From Viola odorata (lineage: Eukaryota; Streptophyta; Magnoliopsida; Malpighiales; Violaceae): DNA of 64,000 nt. The position numbers and the translations under genes were made by a program. Where the stretch lies: NCBI GenBank assembly GCA_963691705.1, contig OY829543.1, positions 53,052,564 to 53,116,563 on the forward strand, written 5' to 3'. The notes under the pieces are model-generated. The model was not told the origin of the DNA, ran no database searches, and saw nothing but the letters and a program-made list of their open reading frames with translations. Below are positions 11,805 to 21,790 of this stretch, piece by piece (the first letter of the stretch is position 1; each line of letters opens with the position of its first letter).

Positions 11805-14268
11805 TGTTGCTACCCGATTTTGGATTTTAAACCTTTCGTCACCTCATATTCGTTTTTTTTCTCTGCATTCGTCATATTATTAACCTTATTTATATTTATT
11901 ATTGACGTTTATTTACTATTTATCATTTTCATCGCATTTCCCGTCATTTCATATTTTTGTCGCATTTTAATGTTTTTTTCGCTTGTATCCTAGAGCGAGC
12001 ATTCCCGCCCATTTTTCATGTTTTACATCTTTTACTCGCATCATCTTGTCTGTTGCTTTTTATTTCATATTTTGGTATTTTTTACTCGAATTTTTCATCA
12101 GTTTTGAGCAAGCTTTCCCGTACCATCTGCTCGAACCGAATAAAATAAACATTCATCATCTTTCCCTCACACCCGCTCCCATCACCAATTAATTCACTGC
12201 ACCCTCGCCTCTGCCTAAAAACATAGTCATCTCCATTTTTCTTCACCTCCCTCGTCCAACTCCCATCACTCGTCATCTTTCCCTCTCCATTTTTCAAAAA
12301 GCCTACTTCCTCTCAACTCATCCATCCTCTCTCAGCAAATCTCCTCGAGCCTCACCCTCTCCATTTTCCAAGCCTACTATCTAACCATCATCATCATCAT
12401 CTCTACTCCCTGATCCATCACTCAATCTCCATTTCTCCCTCTATAAATAGCCAAGAATTCCAACATGAAAGGGGGATGGGGACACCAATTCACACACACT
12501 CTGCAAAATTAAAATCAAAACACCCAATTTGAAAATTCCATACTCCGCAAGACCAATACCAATCTAAAATTACCAACCAGTCACGCCACACCAAGCCACA
12601 TCGATGTCGCTGCCAAATCATCACCGCTGCTGCATAATCAGCTACGCCACACCAAGCCGCATCGCCGCCGCTGCCAAATCGCCACCCCTGCTGACTCATC
12701 ACAACCACCGCTGCTGCCACCGCCAATCGGCCACCCCAATCAATTCCAACACTTCGCCACCCAATCAATCCCAACACCTCGCCACCCAATCAATCCCACC
12801 GCCTCAATCGGCCACGCCACCACAAGCAACCGCCTCAATCGACCATCCCGCACATCAGCTACACCCAAACCGCCTCAATCGGCCATCCCCCAATCAGCCA
12901 CACCCAGCCGCACCTCGGCCACCAACCCAAATCAAAAAAAAAGAAAAAGGAAAAGAGAGATAAAGAGAAGAGAAGAACCGAGAGCAGAGGGGGGGAGATG
13001 CAGCCATCCTCCATCACCACTGCCCTCCACCTTCGCTGCACTGCCCTCCATCGCCGCTGCCGCCACCGTGGCCGAGCTGCTGTGCTGCCGAGCTGCTACG
13101 CTGCCTCGCTGGGACACTGCTGCTCTGCTGTGCCTCACCTCACCTCGTCTCGCCTGACCGCCGCTATGCTTCTGTTCGCCGTGGAGCTAAAGTTGCCCTC
13201 TGGTGTCGTGCTCTGCTGCGCCGCTGCTTTTGGTTTGACGAAGAGAGGAAGAAAATGACATTGAAGGAGAACGAGGGCTGGGCTCATTCATTTAATTTGT
13301 TGTTGTGATGGTCTCATTTTAATTAGTCATGGGCTTGGTACAAGCCAAGCCAAGCCAAGCCCAAGCGGGAAAGGTAAGAAGAAAAAGAGGCTTGGCCTCA
13401 TTTTAATTAATCATGGGCTTGGGCCGAGCCCAAATGAGAAGGAGAAAGGATTGGGCAGCTAATGGGCCCAACTAGTGGGCCCAATTTTTAGCCCCAGTGG
13501 GCCTAGTCCAATTTTTCAGTCCATCGCATTTATTTTGCGTGATGTTTTTTTCGCATGCCTGTGCTGTTTATTTAATTTCTGTATGCTTGTAATGTTTATT
13601 TAATTTCCGTATGCTTGTACTATTTATTTATTTTCCGCACTTGTACTGTTTATTTATTTCTTTCTGCACTCGTACTGTTTATTTATTTTTCATATGCTTG
13701 CATGCTTGTACTATTTATTTTTCGCGCGCTTGTTTATTTTCATACGCTATGCATGATGATTATTTTCGTGTTTGTTTAGATTAATCATTTCGCTTATATA
13801 CAAGTCGTCAAGGATTTAAGCATATCACTTCCACGTACCTTCAATCTCGACAAAACAAGTAAACGTTTCTTACCCTTTTATTTATTCACGCTTTTTCGTA
13901 TTTACGCACGTATGTATGAATATTTAGAATTGTTAAAATTTAATCCATTGGGCATAATACCTAAATTAGGACTTTTTATTTTTCAAACATGATTTTAAAA
14001 CACCTCTTCATCCGGTAACCTTTTTAGGATGTGACTCGGGTGCCTAACACCTTCCCGAGTCCATAAATTGACCCCGAACCGCTATTCTCGGGTTTAGACC
14101 CATTTTGCCTTAGTTTTATTTTTTATGCATGACAAATAGGTTCCCTAAACCTAAAAACAAAATAGGGTGGCGACTTCATTTGCATTATGTGAGATGGGTC
14201 TAATTTCGTCTCACATCTAGTCCCAAACCTGCATCGCATTAGGAAAAATCCAAAAACGGGGTGCGACA
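11805..14268 (+). repeat. 3' LTR of the LARD
   Basis: A 2464-bp copy of 2896-5283 with the same TG...CA ends, followed by TSD taaac (14269-14273). It carries extra short segments around 13480-13610 compared with the left LTR. Confidence 0.93.
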
Positions 14269-14368
14269 TAAACACAAGGTCATTTACAGTACAATTTTAC
14301 AATTTTCTTCTCATTTTATTTCTCTCAACGAAATATTATAAAAAATCTGTTTCGCACGCGGATAGAAG

Positions 14369-15804
14369 TAGGGGTGTCAAACAGACCCGGGACCCGAATT
14401 CCCGGTCCCGAGACCTGGGTTTTTTTCCTGGACCGGGACCAATATTTTGTCCCATATTTTTCCGGGACCGGGACCGGTCCCGGTCCCGCTCTATCCTGGG
14501 TCTATTCGGGTCGGGACCGGGTCGGGATCGGGTCTGTCCCGGTCCCATATTATTGGGTAAAAAATTGAAATTAGTTTTTTAGGGTTATGCATTTTTAATG
14601 TTGTTTTGCCGCAGCAGCCCCCATTCACTCATTCTCACTCACTCCCGCTCCCGCCGCACAGCCCGATCTCCTGTTCTCTTTACACCGGCGCCGGTCACTC
14701 CCGCTCCCGCCACACAGCCGCTCCGTTCTTCCTCTTCTCTTGCCGGTGAGTCCTCTCCTGATTTGTTCTGCTGCTCTCCCCTTTAACTTTTAAGCACAAT
14801 ATGTTAATTTTCAAGCAACGAAAGTCATTTCTAGACGTAGTACTACTATGTTAATGGTATGTTATGTATAAATTTATTACAAATGTATGCCTTCATTTGG
14901 TTTAGTTTTGTTTATTTTTTATATGTGTTTGATTATTTTTTTTATTTTATAGGAATTTGATTCGATTGAAATGGGTGATATGCCTCAAAAGTCGGAACTT
15001 GAGCAATATTTGGAGGATCAAAAGGATTGATAGGAGAGCTCCATTAGATATTCTAGACTTTTGGAAGACTAGTCAATTTCGATTTCCTGTAGTTGCTGCG
15101 ATGGCTCGTGATATTCTTACCATACCGATTTCAACAGTAGCTTCTGAGAGTGCATTTAGCACTGGTGGTAGAGTGCTTGATCAGTATAGAAGTGCGCTTT
15201 TACCGGAAGCTGTTGAGGCTCTAATTTGCACTAGAGATTGGTTGTATGGATCTGAAGGTAATCTTTTTCTATATTCTCATCCCAATAATATTGTTTTAAT
15301 ATGTTTAAGTTAATCATTTGTTTGCTTATTACTCATTTTTAATTACGTGTTTGTGCAATGTTCGTGCAGAAATGAAAATTGAACTCGATGATCTTTGTGT
15401 GAATGTGATAGAGCTCGAAGATGGAGAGAATTAGAGCTCATATTTATATGTTTTCTGGACCATGTTCTTGTTTGTATTTTGAAAAATACTTTCATTTCGT
15501 ATCAGAGATGCACTGTCTTGAATTAATTATTAGTGTACTGTTTTGAATTCATTATTTTGTAGTGTGTTAGTTTATCGTGCTTTGTATTTTGTAGTTGGAA
15601 ATTGCAGCTACAATAATTTTTGGCCCATAATTATTGACGGGACCGGGTCTAGTCCCGGTCCCGGCGGGTCGGGACCGGGACCATAATGTTGGTCCCATAT
15701 AAAATATGGGCCGGGACCGGGACCATAAATATGGTCCCATATAAAATCCGGGTCTACTGGTCCCGGTCCCAGACCCGGTCCCAAGTCCCATTTTGACACC
15801 CCTA
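14369..15804 (+). mobile_element. internally deleted hAT transposon
   Basis: A 1436-bp element with terminal inverted repeats taggggtgtcaa at the left and ttgacaccccta at the right, flanked by a perfect 8-bp TSD gatagaag (14361-14368 and 15805-15812). Both ends hold dense subterminal copies of gggaccgg and its complement, which are likely transposase-binding sites (inference from hAT biology). Only the 3' end of a transposase gene is left inside, so it could move only with help from a full-length relative. Confidence 0.92.
14957..15434 (+). pseudogene. hAT transposase C-terminal remnant
   Basis: Encodes the hAT dimerisation region: LDILDFWKTSQFRFPVVAAM, then ARDILTIPISTVASESAFST and GGRVLDQYRSALLPEAVEAL. 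A typical preceding segment (KSELEQYLEDQ, about 14992) is in another frame, so a frameshift lies near 15030. After an apparent intron (gaag|gtaatc to gtgcag|aaatg, about 15257-15370) an acidic tail MKIELDDLCVNVIELEDGEN ends at a TAG at 15432-15434, as in full hAT genes. The catalytic and DNA-binding parts are missing. Confidence 0.85.
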
Positions 15805-16297
15805 GATAGAAGTTTATAACCACACTTTTTATTAACCCCAAAAGTGCAAACCGACCCTTGAGGTCATTAATTAAGCCTTTCCCTTTTTCTTTTCTTTTTT
15901 CTTTTGCCATGCCAAGTAGTAAAATATTGTTTTTTACTTTTTCTTCTTCATTCTTTTTTTCTCAACGGAAAATTATCCTCTCCTTTTTGGGTTAAAAACA
16001 TTATTTTATGGATAAAAATACAAATATAGGCCCATAACTCATGTTTTTAGACAATTTGTTTGGGCCGAGATCCGTGTCCATGCAAATTTTATGATTAATG
16101 AAACCCAACCCAAACGGATCCTCTTCTATCCGCATGCGGATATCGGTTTGTAACCAAACTCTTTATTCTCAATGAAGAAGAAAACACAATTCTATTGCGC
16201 ATAGGAATAGGAAGGAAAATATAGAATTATATAGGAATAGAAAAACCTATTCCCTGAAGTACTAGGATTCATCGCAGTCACTCCTCCCTTGTCCCCC

Positions 16298-16305
16298 TAT
16301 AAATA
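16298..16305 (+). promoter_or_regulatory. TATA box of phytocyanin copy 1
   Basis: tataaata. The ATG at 16312 is only 6 bp beyond it and so lies before any plausible transcription start; this favours the ATG at 16396. Confidence 0.7.
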
Positions 16306-16395
16306 CACTCCATGCCCCCCTCCTCAAAACATCACACCAGCAATCCAAAACCCCTCCTTTCCTTCAAAACATCACACCAGCAATCCTGCAACACT

Positions 16396-17061
16396 ATGGG
16401 TAAGACTGCAGCAGCCATTCTCATTCTCATCCTAGCCATCACCACTCCTTCTTCGGCGACAGTGTTCCAGGTTGGTGACGAGGCCGGCTGGACCAGCGAT
16501 GTTGCGTCTGGGACCGACTATGATACCCTGAAGTGGCGCGACTACTGGAGTTGGGCCGCGACGAAGAAATTTCAGGTGGGTGATACTCTCGTCTTCAACT
16601 ACGACAATCAGTTTGACTCCGTGATGCAAGTCACCGAAGGAGAATCCCAACTCTGCATTACCACCTCCCCAATCGCCACCTACAACAGCGGTTCCGACGC
16701 CGTCACGCTTGATGCGCCCGGCGACTATTACTTCATCAGCGGCAATTCTAACCACTGCTGGGACGCCAATCAAAAGCTTCACGTGTTCGTCGCCTCATTA
16801 CCTCCAAGCCCAGCTCCTAGTATCTCTGTCACCCCATCACCAGCTGCTACTATGTCTGTCACCCCATCACCAGCTCCTAGTATGTCTGTCACCCCATCAC
16901 CAGCTCCTAGCCCCACCCACTCCGGGCTTTTGTCTTCTGCTTCTCCGGGCAACAACAACCACGCGCTATTGTCTTCTGCTTCTCCGGGCAACAACAACCA
17001 TCTCTCCTGCGTTTTTCTTGTTTTTGCAGCTGCAGTTGCATCTTTTCTTGTAATAGTTTAA
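16396..17061 (+). CDS. early-nodulin-like phytocyanin (ENODL), GPI-anchored, copy 1
   Basis: 221 residues. A signal peptide (MGKTAAAILILILAITTPSS) is followed by a phytocyanin domain (TVFQVGDEAGW ... KLHVFV, about residues 22-128), a proline/serine-rich linker of repeated SVTPSPAP units (possible arabinogalactan attachment) and a hydrophobic tail (CVFLVFAAAVASFLVIV) fitting a GPI signal. Copper ligands of blue copper proteins are mostly replaced: the first His position reads NQFDSVMQV and the ligand Cys is Ser in YYFISGNSNHCW, although His and the disulfide Cys of NHC remain. Early-nodulin-like proteins characteristically lack copper ligands, so this is likely a cell-surface protein without copper. 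The start was chosen because the upstream in-frame ATG (16312) sits too close to the TATA box. No intron is seen. Confidence 0.9.
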   Translation: MGKTAAAILILILAITTPSSATVFQVGDEAGWTSDVASGTDYDTLKWRDYWSWAATKKFQVGDTLVFNYDNQFDSVMQVTEGESQLCITTSPIATYNSGSDAVTLDAPGDYYFISGNSNHCWDANQKLHVFVASLPPSPAPSISVTPSPAATMSVTPSPAPSMSVTPSPAPSPTHSGLLSSASPGNNNHALLSSASPGNNNHLSCVFLVFAAAVASFLVIV

Positions 17062-17076
17062 GCGTCTTTCAGTTGT

Positions 17077-17399
17077 GTTTTAGAGTTTCTAGTTAGTTTC
17101 TGATTAATTATAAGTAATTATTGTTATCCGTTGTTATTTCATAATAAAAGAACAAAAAGTTGCAAGTTATTTTAATTTGTCGGACAACGTTGTGATTTCA
17201 AAAAACAACTACGCGAACAAGATCCAATTTAACACACAAAAAACAGAGTACTTGGATAGACAAATTAAGGACACTCTGCAGCCATCGCAAAACCAGATAC
17301 TATTCTTCTATTTAAATTTACACGACAGCGTTCCAAGAGACTCCAAGAAAACTAGTGACATTAGAGAACTGATTGACTATGACACCCGCTCGACGCATT
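17077..17399. other. spacer after phytocyanin copy 1
   Basis: A/T-rich 3' flank with an aataaa-like signal (cataataaaag near 17140). The 78-codon open frame has no recognisable domain. I see nothing else. Confidence 0.5.
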
Positions 17400-17775
17400 T
17401 TCATAAACACTAGCAATGGATCTTGATAGAATTCATTCTGCGTATAACCAGTCCACGACACAATATTTCTTTCAGGCATTCTGTCGAACAATTCGTGAGC
17501 ACTGTCTACATGACCAATTTTCACTAATCAGGAAACCATTAGCTTGGTGCTCAAGTGGAGATTTGTACCGAACGCATTTGTTATGATGCCGCTCTGAATC
17601 AAATGGCTTTGTTTTTCAACTTTTTTCTCCACACATAGTTGGAGTACTTTAAGTAATTCATATGTGCTGGGTTTGCTGCTTCATGTAAGCTTCTTCTGGT
17701 GTTGCAAGGTGAATGGAGGTGTTCTTTTAAGGGATTTAATGGCGTTTGGAAGCACCCCCTTCTCATTTTTGCAAC
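17400..17775 (-). pseudogene. PPR gene fragment (5' part)
   Basis: On the minus strand it reads KVLQLCVEKKVEKQSHLIQS, then FGTNLHLSTKL, a stop, and VKIGHVDSAHELFDRMPERNIVSW, which is the PPR motif style of PLS-class organelle RNA-editing factors. It resembles 52500-52860 at very roughly 85% by eye but is cut off after about 125 residues and has stops and frameshifts. It is a dead duplicate of the 5' end of the PPR gene further right. Confidence 0.82.
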
Positions 17776-18116
17776 AATAATTTATTAATTTATGAAGATG
17801 ATTGAAAAATAAACTACTGAAAAATAGTAAAATACCAAGAAATTTTTTGGAAACGCACACAAATTAAATAAACTAATAATTGAATCAAATTGGTATAAAT
17901 AGAAAATATTAATAACCGTAAATTTAATGAATTGGATAAAACAAAATTGCCACTCTTCTCCACCTCATAGAAGGATTAGAGACTACCCAGGCTTCTGACC
18001 CAAATAAAATAAAAAAATAAAATAAAAATGAGATTACCAAGCTATAAAAGTTAGTGGTGATAGATAAGGAGTTTCTATTATCTTTTTATCACCATTAAAA
18101 TAATTAATACACTACA
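17776..18116. other. A/T-rich spacer
   Basis: No ORF, repeat or motif that I can support. It ends at the left terminus of the hAT-like element. Confidence 0.5.
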
Positions 18117-18885
18117 TAGAGCTGTCAAAACGGATTCGGGATCCGTGGATCCGGCCCGATCCCAACAATTCGGGTCGAGTGCGGGACCAATTTATGGCCC
18201 CGTTTTGAACCGGGTCGGGTCTGGTCCCGACCCGGGAAATTCCGAGTTCATTCGGGCCAAACTCGACCCGAGACCCGGAAAATTCTAATTGTCTCTATTC
18301 TCTAACCTAATTTTCACATTTCACTTCTTCGTTCTTTTTGCAATTATTTTCTGCTGCAGCCCACACGACCAAACCAAACGGACGCCGCAGCCACACCGAC
18401 GCAACAATTCACTTTCTTGGTCCCAACCCAATTGGGAAAAACGCAGCCATGTTATTGCTTGTAGCCTTAGCAACCCCTTCTGCAAATCTCTCTGGTTTGA
18501 ACACATGAACATCCTCTCCTCATATCTCAGGATTGTGGTGTAGTGCTAAAAAGGAAATAAGCAAGTCTGTATCTGCTGGAACAGTGAGTTTCCCCGACTT
18601 CATTTCGCTTCCAGCTTTCCTTGGCACATGATCAATAGGAGGATATAATCGTAGAGACTCACGAATAACCATGCACATCTGAATCAAGGGGGAAATGGGA
18701 TAAAATTTCCTTTTAAAGAAGTAAACAATGTAGAACTATTCAGGTTCTATTTCAGGTTTTTCTTTGTCAATAATTCCATTCACAGTCGATGTTATACTCA
18801 CAAGTTTCAGTTTTGAGATGGTGTCAGCCAGTACTATTGAATGTCAGCAATTAAGTGAATTGCTTATTGCATGTACAATCAAGGT

Positions 18886-19022
18886 TGTAAAATATCAAAT
18901 GAAGAATAGTGAATTCTTATCATTAAATCAATGGGTATACACCTATATATAGTTTGTACACTATACTCTACTTCTACCAATACGTACACCGTATACATAT
19001 ATTTATACACACTATTCTAACA
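18886..19022 (-). repeat. copia 3' LTR
   Basis: 137 bp. In element orientation it begins tgttagaatag and ends gatattttaca. Identical to the other LTR except for one T/C difference (in atatatttatac against atatacttatac). Confidence 0.92.
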
Positions 19023-19029
19023 CTCCCCC

Positions 19030-19817
19030 TCAAGCTGGAGCATATATATTAATCATGCCCAGCTTGTTACAAAGATAGTTCACACGAGGACCTGGGAGAG
19101 CTTTTGTAAACAAATCACCCAACTGTTCTCCTGTCTTCACATACTGAGTGGAGATGAGGTTCTCCTGAATCTTCTCACGGATGAAGTGGCAATCCACTTC
19201 AATGTGTTTAGTTCTCTCATGGTACACTGGATTTGAAGCAATATGAAGAGCAGCTTGATTATCACACCAGAGCTTTGATGGAGATGAATGAACCATACCA
19301 ACCTCAGTTAGAAGTTGTCGCAACCACAAAATCTCACAAGAGGATTGTGCCATTGCTCTATATTCAGACTCTGCACTAGATCGCGATACCACATTCTGCT
19401 TCTTGCTCCTCCAAGAGATCAGATTCCCACCAACAAAAACACAGTAGCCGGTTATTGACCTCCTATCAATCTTAGACCCAGCCCAATCAGCATCTGCAAA
19501 ACAATCAATCTGTGTGTGACCATGATTACTGTATAGTATCCCGAGACCAGGTGCCCCTTTCAAATAGCACAAAATATGCTCCAGAGTTTCCCAATGCTTA
19601 TCTGTTGGAGCAGACATGAATTGACTGACAACACTAACCGCGAAGGTGATGTCAGGACGAGTCACACAGAGATAGTTTAGTTTCCCAACTAATCTCCTGT
19701 ACCTCTCGGGATCATCAAACAATTCACCATCATCTTTAGTAAGATGGATATTGGAGGCCATGGGTGTGCTGCAAGGCTTGACTCCCAACTTTCTTGTTTC
19801 TGTAAGAAGATCAAGAA
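19030..19817 (-). pseudogene. copia RT end and RNase H (distal piece of the split pol)
   Basis: An open frame of about 260 codons: KLGVKPCSTPM, ERYRRLVGKLNYLCVTRPDI, ADADWAGSKIDRRSITGYCV, SSAESEYRA, LWCDNQAALHIASNP and HIEVDCHFIREKI, ending at INIYAPA. The RNase H acidic residues are in place. The frame runs straight into the Ogre insertion point at 19822, and the preceding RT sequence resumes beyond 42983 after the catac TSD. Confidence 0.92.
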
Positions 19818-20639
19818 CATACTGTCGCGCCCCACGAAAATTAACAGAGGAATGCTAATTCACGAGTGTGCAACGAAATTCGAGACCTTACAATGCTCAG
19901 CGTAGATGGACGCCTCGCAGTATGCAATGAAGTCGCCACCCTAATTTGGTTGCTAGGCTTAGGGAACCCTAATCGTCATGGCATAGGAAATATAATAAGT
20001 AAAAAACTAAAGGCACAAAAAAAAGGGGTCTGGACCCCAGACAAAGGTTCGGGGTCGTATTATGGTCTCGGGAAGGTGTTAGGCACCCGAGTCACATCCG
20101 AAAACGGTTACCGGTTGATGAGAGAGGTGTTTTAAAGGTGTTTTGATGAAATGCGTTTTGAAAAGTGGGCCCTCAGAGGAATCGTCACTTTAGTCTTTAT
20201 TATGATCGTGATGGGACTGAATTTTCCGTAAGACTGAATGAGCGCCCTCTTTTTTCATCATCGGGCCATGCATGATTAACTTAATTACTACGTGATCCTA
20301 ACATGGATTGCTAACAGAGTACCATTTTAAATGATGGATTTAAAATGATAGTTTGCTGTGGGATCGAAAGTCCCCATGTACATGCAGTCAATATAAGCGA
20401 GAAGTAAAATCACATGAACGCGGCATTTTAATAAAATCTTTAAACACGTTGTGCATGTGGGTTGATTTTAGTTCTAGCAGTTCTATATATCATGCATACG
20501 ATGGATATTTGCAGAAAGCATCGAATAAATAAAAAGGAATCGAAAGGCGTACTTTCGAGCGAAGCTTGAAACTAAAACCTGCAAAATGAGAGTGTTAGCG
20601 ATAGCTCGAGAAATAAATAAGCAATTTATGAATGCAAGA

Positions 20640-21075
20640 ATTTAAATGACAGTTGATTGTATACGAGAAATGATGGATTTCACGCATACGAAATGAGATG
20701 CTGAGTTTGGTTGGATGCGAAAAATGATTGATTTTAAGCATACGAGAATTTATCGCTAGGTGATTGCATACGAAAAATGATGGATTTTTCGTATGTGAGA
20801 ATTTAAATGCTAGTTGATTGCATGCGAGAAATGATGGATTTTACGCATGTGAGAATTAAAATGCTAGTTGATTGCATGCGAAAAATGATGGATTTTACGC
20901 ATACGAAAATGAAATACTGAGTTGATTGCGTGCGAAAAATGATTGATTTTAAGCACACGAAAATTTAAATGCTGTGTTGATTGCATGCGAAAAATGATTG
21001 ATTTTACGCATACGAGAATTTAAATGTTGGGTTGGTTGCATGCGAAAAATGATGGATTTTACGCATACGAAAATG
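20640..21075. repeat. tandem array in the Ogre LTR, about 58-bp unit
   Basis: About seven copies of gattgcatgcgaaaaatgat followed by ggattttacgcatacgaaaa. The same array is in the other LTR at about 39875-40310. Confidence 0.85.
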
Positions 21076-21219
21076 AAATGATGTTTTGATAAGTGCAGAA
21101 AAATTAAAGGCTATTGGCGATTTACAGGGAAGAAAAAAAAAGTTTAATGATTTGCAGAAAATAAAACAGATTGATAATGTAGAGAATGGACAGTTAGATA
21201 TTTGTGGAAAATAAACAGT

Positions 21220-21790
21220 TGATTATTGCGACCGACCATGTAGGCGGTATTGAATTTAAATTGTTGAAAGTAAATTGCTGAAATTTAAAGTGCAGAAAAG
21301 TAAAGTACGGAAAATTAAAGTGCGGAAAAGTAAACAGTTGATAATTTGCGGAAGGATTTCCAGCAGTTTTGCGAAAAATTAAAGCAGTTGAATATTTACG
21401 AAAATTAAAATGCGACCGACCATATAGGCGGTATTGAATTTAAATTGCTGAAAGTAAATTGCTGAAATTTAAAGTGCAGAAAAGTAAAGTACGGAAAAGT
21501 AAACAATTGATAATTTGCGGAAGGATTTCCAGCAGTTTTGCGAAAAAGTAAAGCAGTTGAATATTTACGAGAATTAAAATGCGACCGACCATGTAGGCGG
21601 TATTGAATTTAAATTGCTGAAAGTAAATTGCTGAAATTTAAAGTGCAGAAAAGTAAAGTGCGGAAAAGTAAATAGTTGATAATTTGCGGAAGGATTTCCA
21701 GCAATTTTGCGAAAAATTAAAGCAGGTGATATTTACGGAAATTAAAAAGCGACCGACCATATAGGCGGTATAATAAATGACTGAATTTAA
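21220..21790. repeat. tandem array in the Ogre LTR, 168-184-bp unit
   Basis: Four copies of a unit beginning gcgaccgaccatgtaggcgg; starts of accg at 21231, 21415, 21584 and 21752. Inside each unit are short repeats of aaagtgcagaaaagtaaagt type. The matching array in the other LTR is at about 40460-41020. Confidence 0.88.

Larger units (their letters stand above)
2896..14268 (+). mobile_element. LARD: non-coding LTR retrotransposon related to Ogre/Tat
   Basis: An 11.4-kb element with two long direct LTRs (2896-5283 and 11805-14268), each beginning tgttgctacccg and ending gtgcgaca. A 5-bp TSD taaac flanks it (2891-2895 and 14269-14273). A primer-binding site follows the left LTR and a polypurine tract precedes the right one, so it is a structurally complete plus-strand element. 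The 6.5-kb interior has no gag, protease, RT or integrase in any frame, only tandem arrays and spacer; this fits the class called large retrotransposon derivatives. Its ends, leader and 3' blocks match the Ogre element at 19823-42982, so it was probably moved by proteins of that lineage. By eye the LTRs differ by only a few base changes per hundred plus two or three indels, so the insertion is fairly recent. Confidence 0.93.
15836..17076 (+). repeat. duplicated block, copy 1
   Basis: Near-identical to 48983-50180. It covers about 550 bp upstream of the phytocyanin gene, the gene and a few bases after its stop. Outside the proline-rich repeats I count under ten base changes. Copy 1 is longer mainly because it has one extra 39-bp repeat inside the coding region. 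Confidence 0.93.

Noticed and set aside
16312..16395. Upstream ATG of the phytocyanin frame (28 extra residues)
   Set aside because: It begins 6 bp after the TATA box, so it should not be in the transcript, and it would bury the signal peptide.
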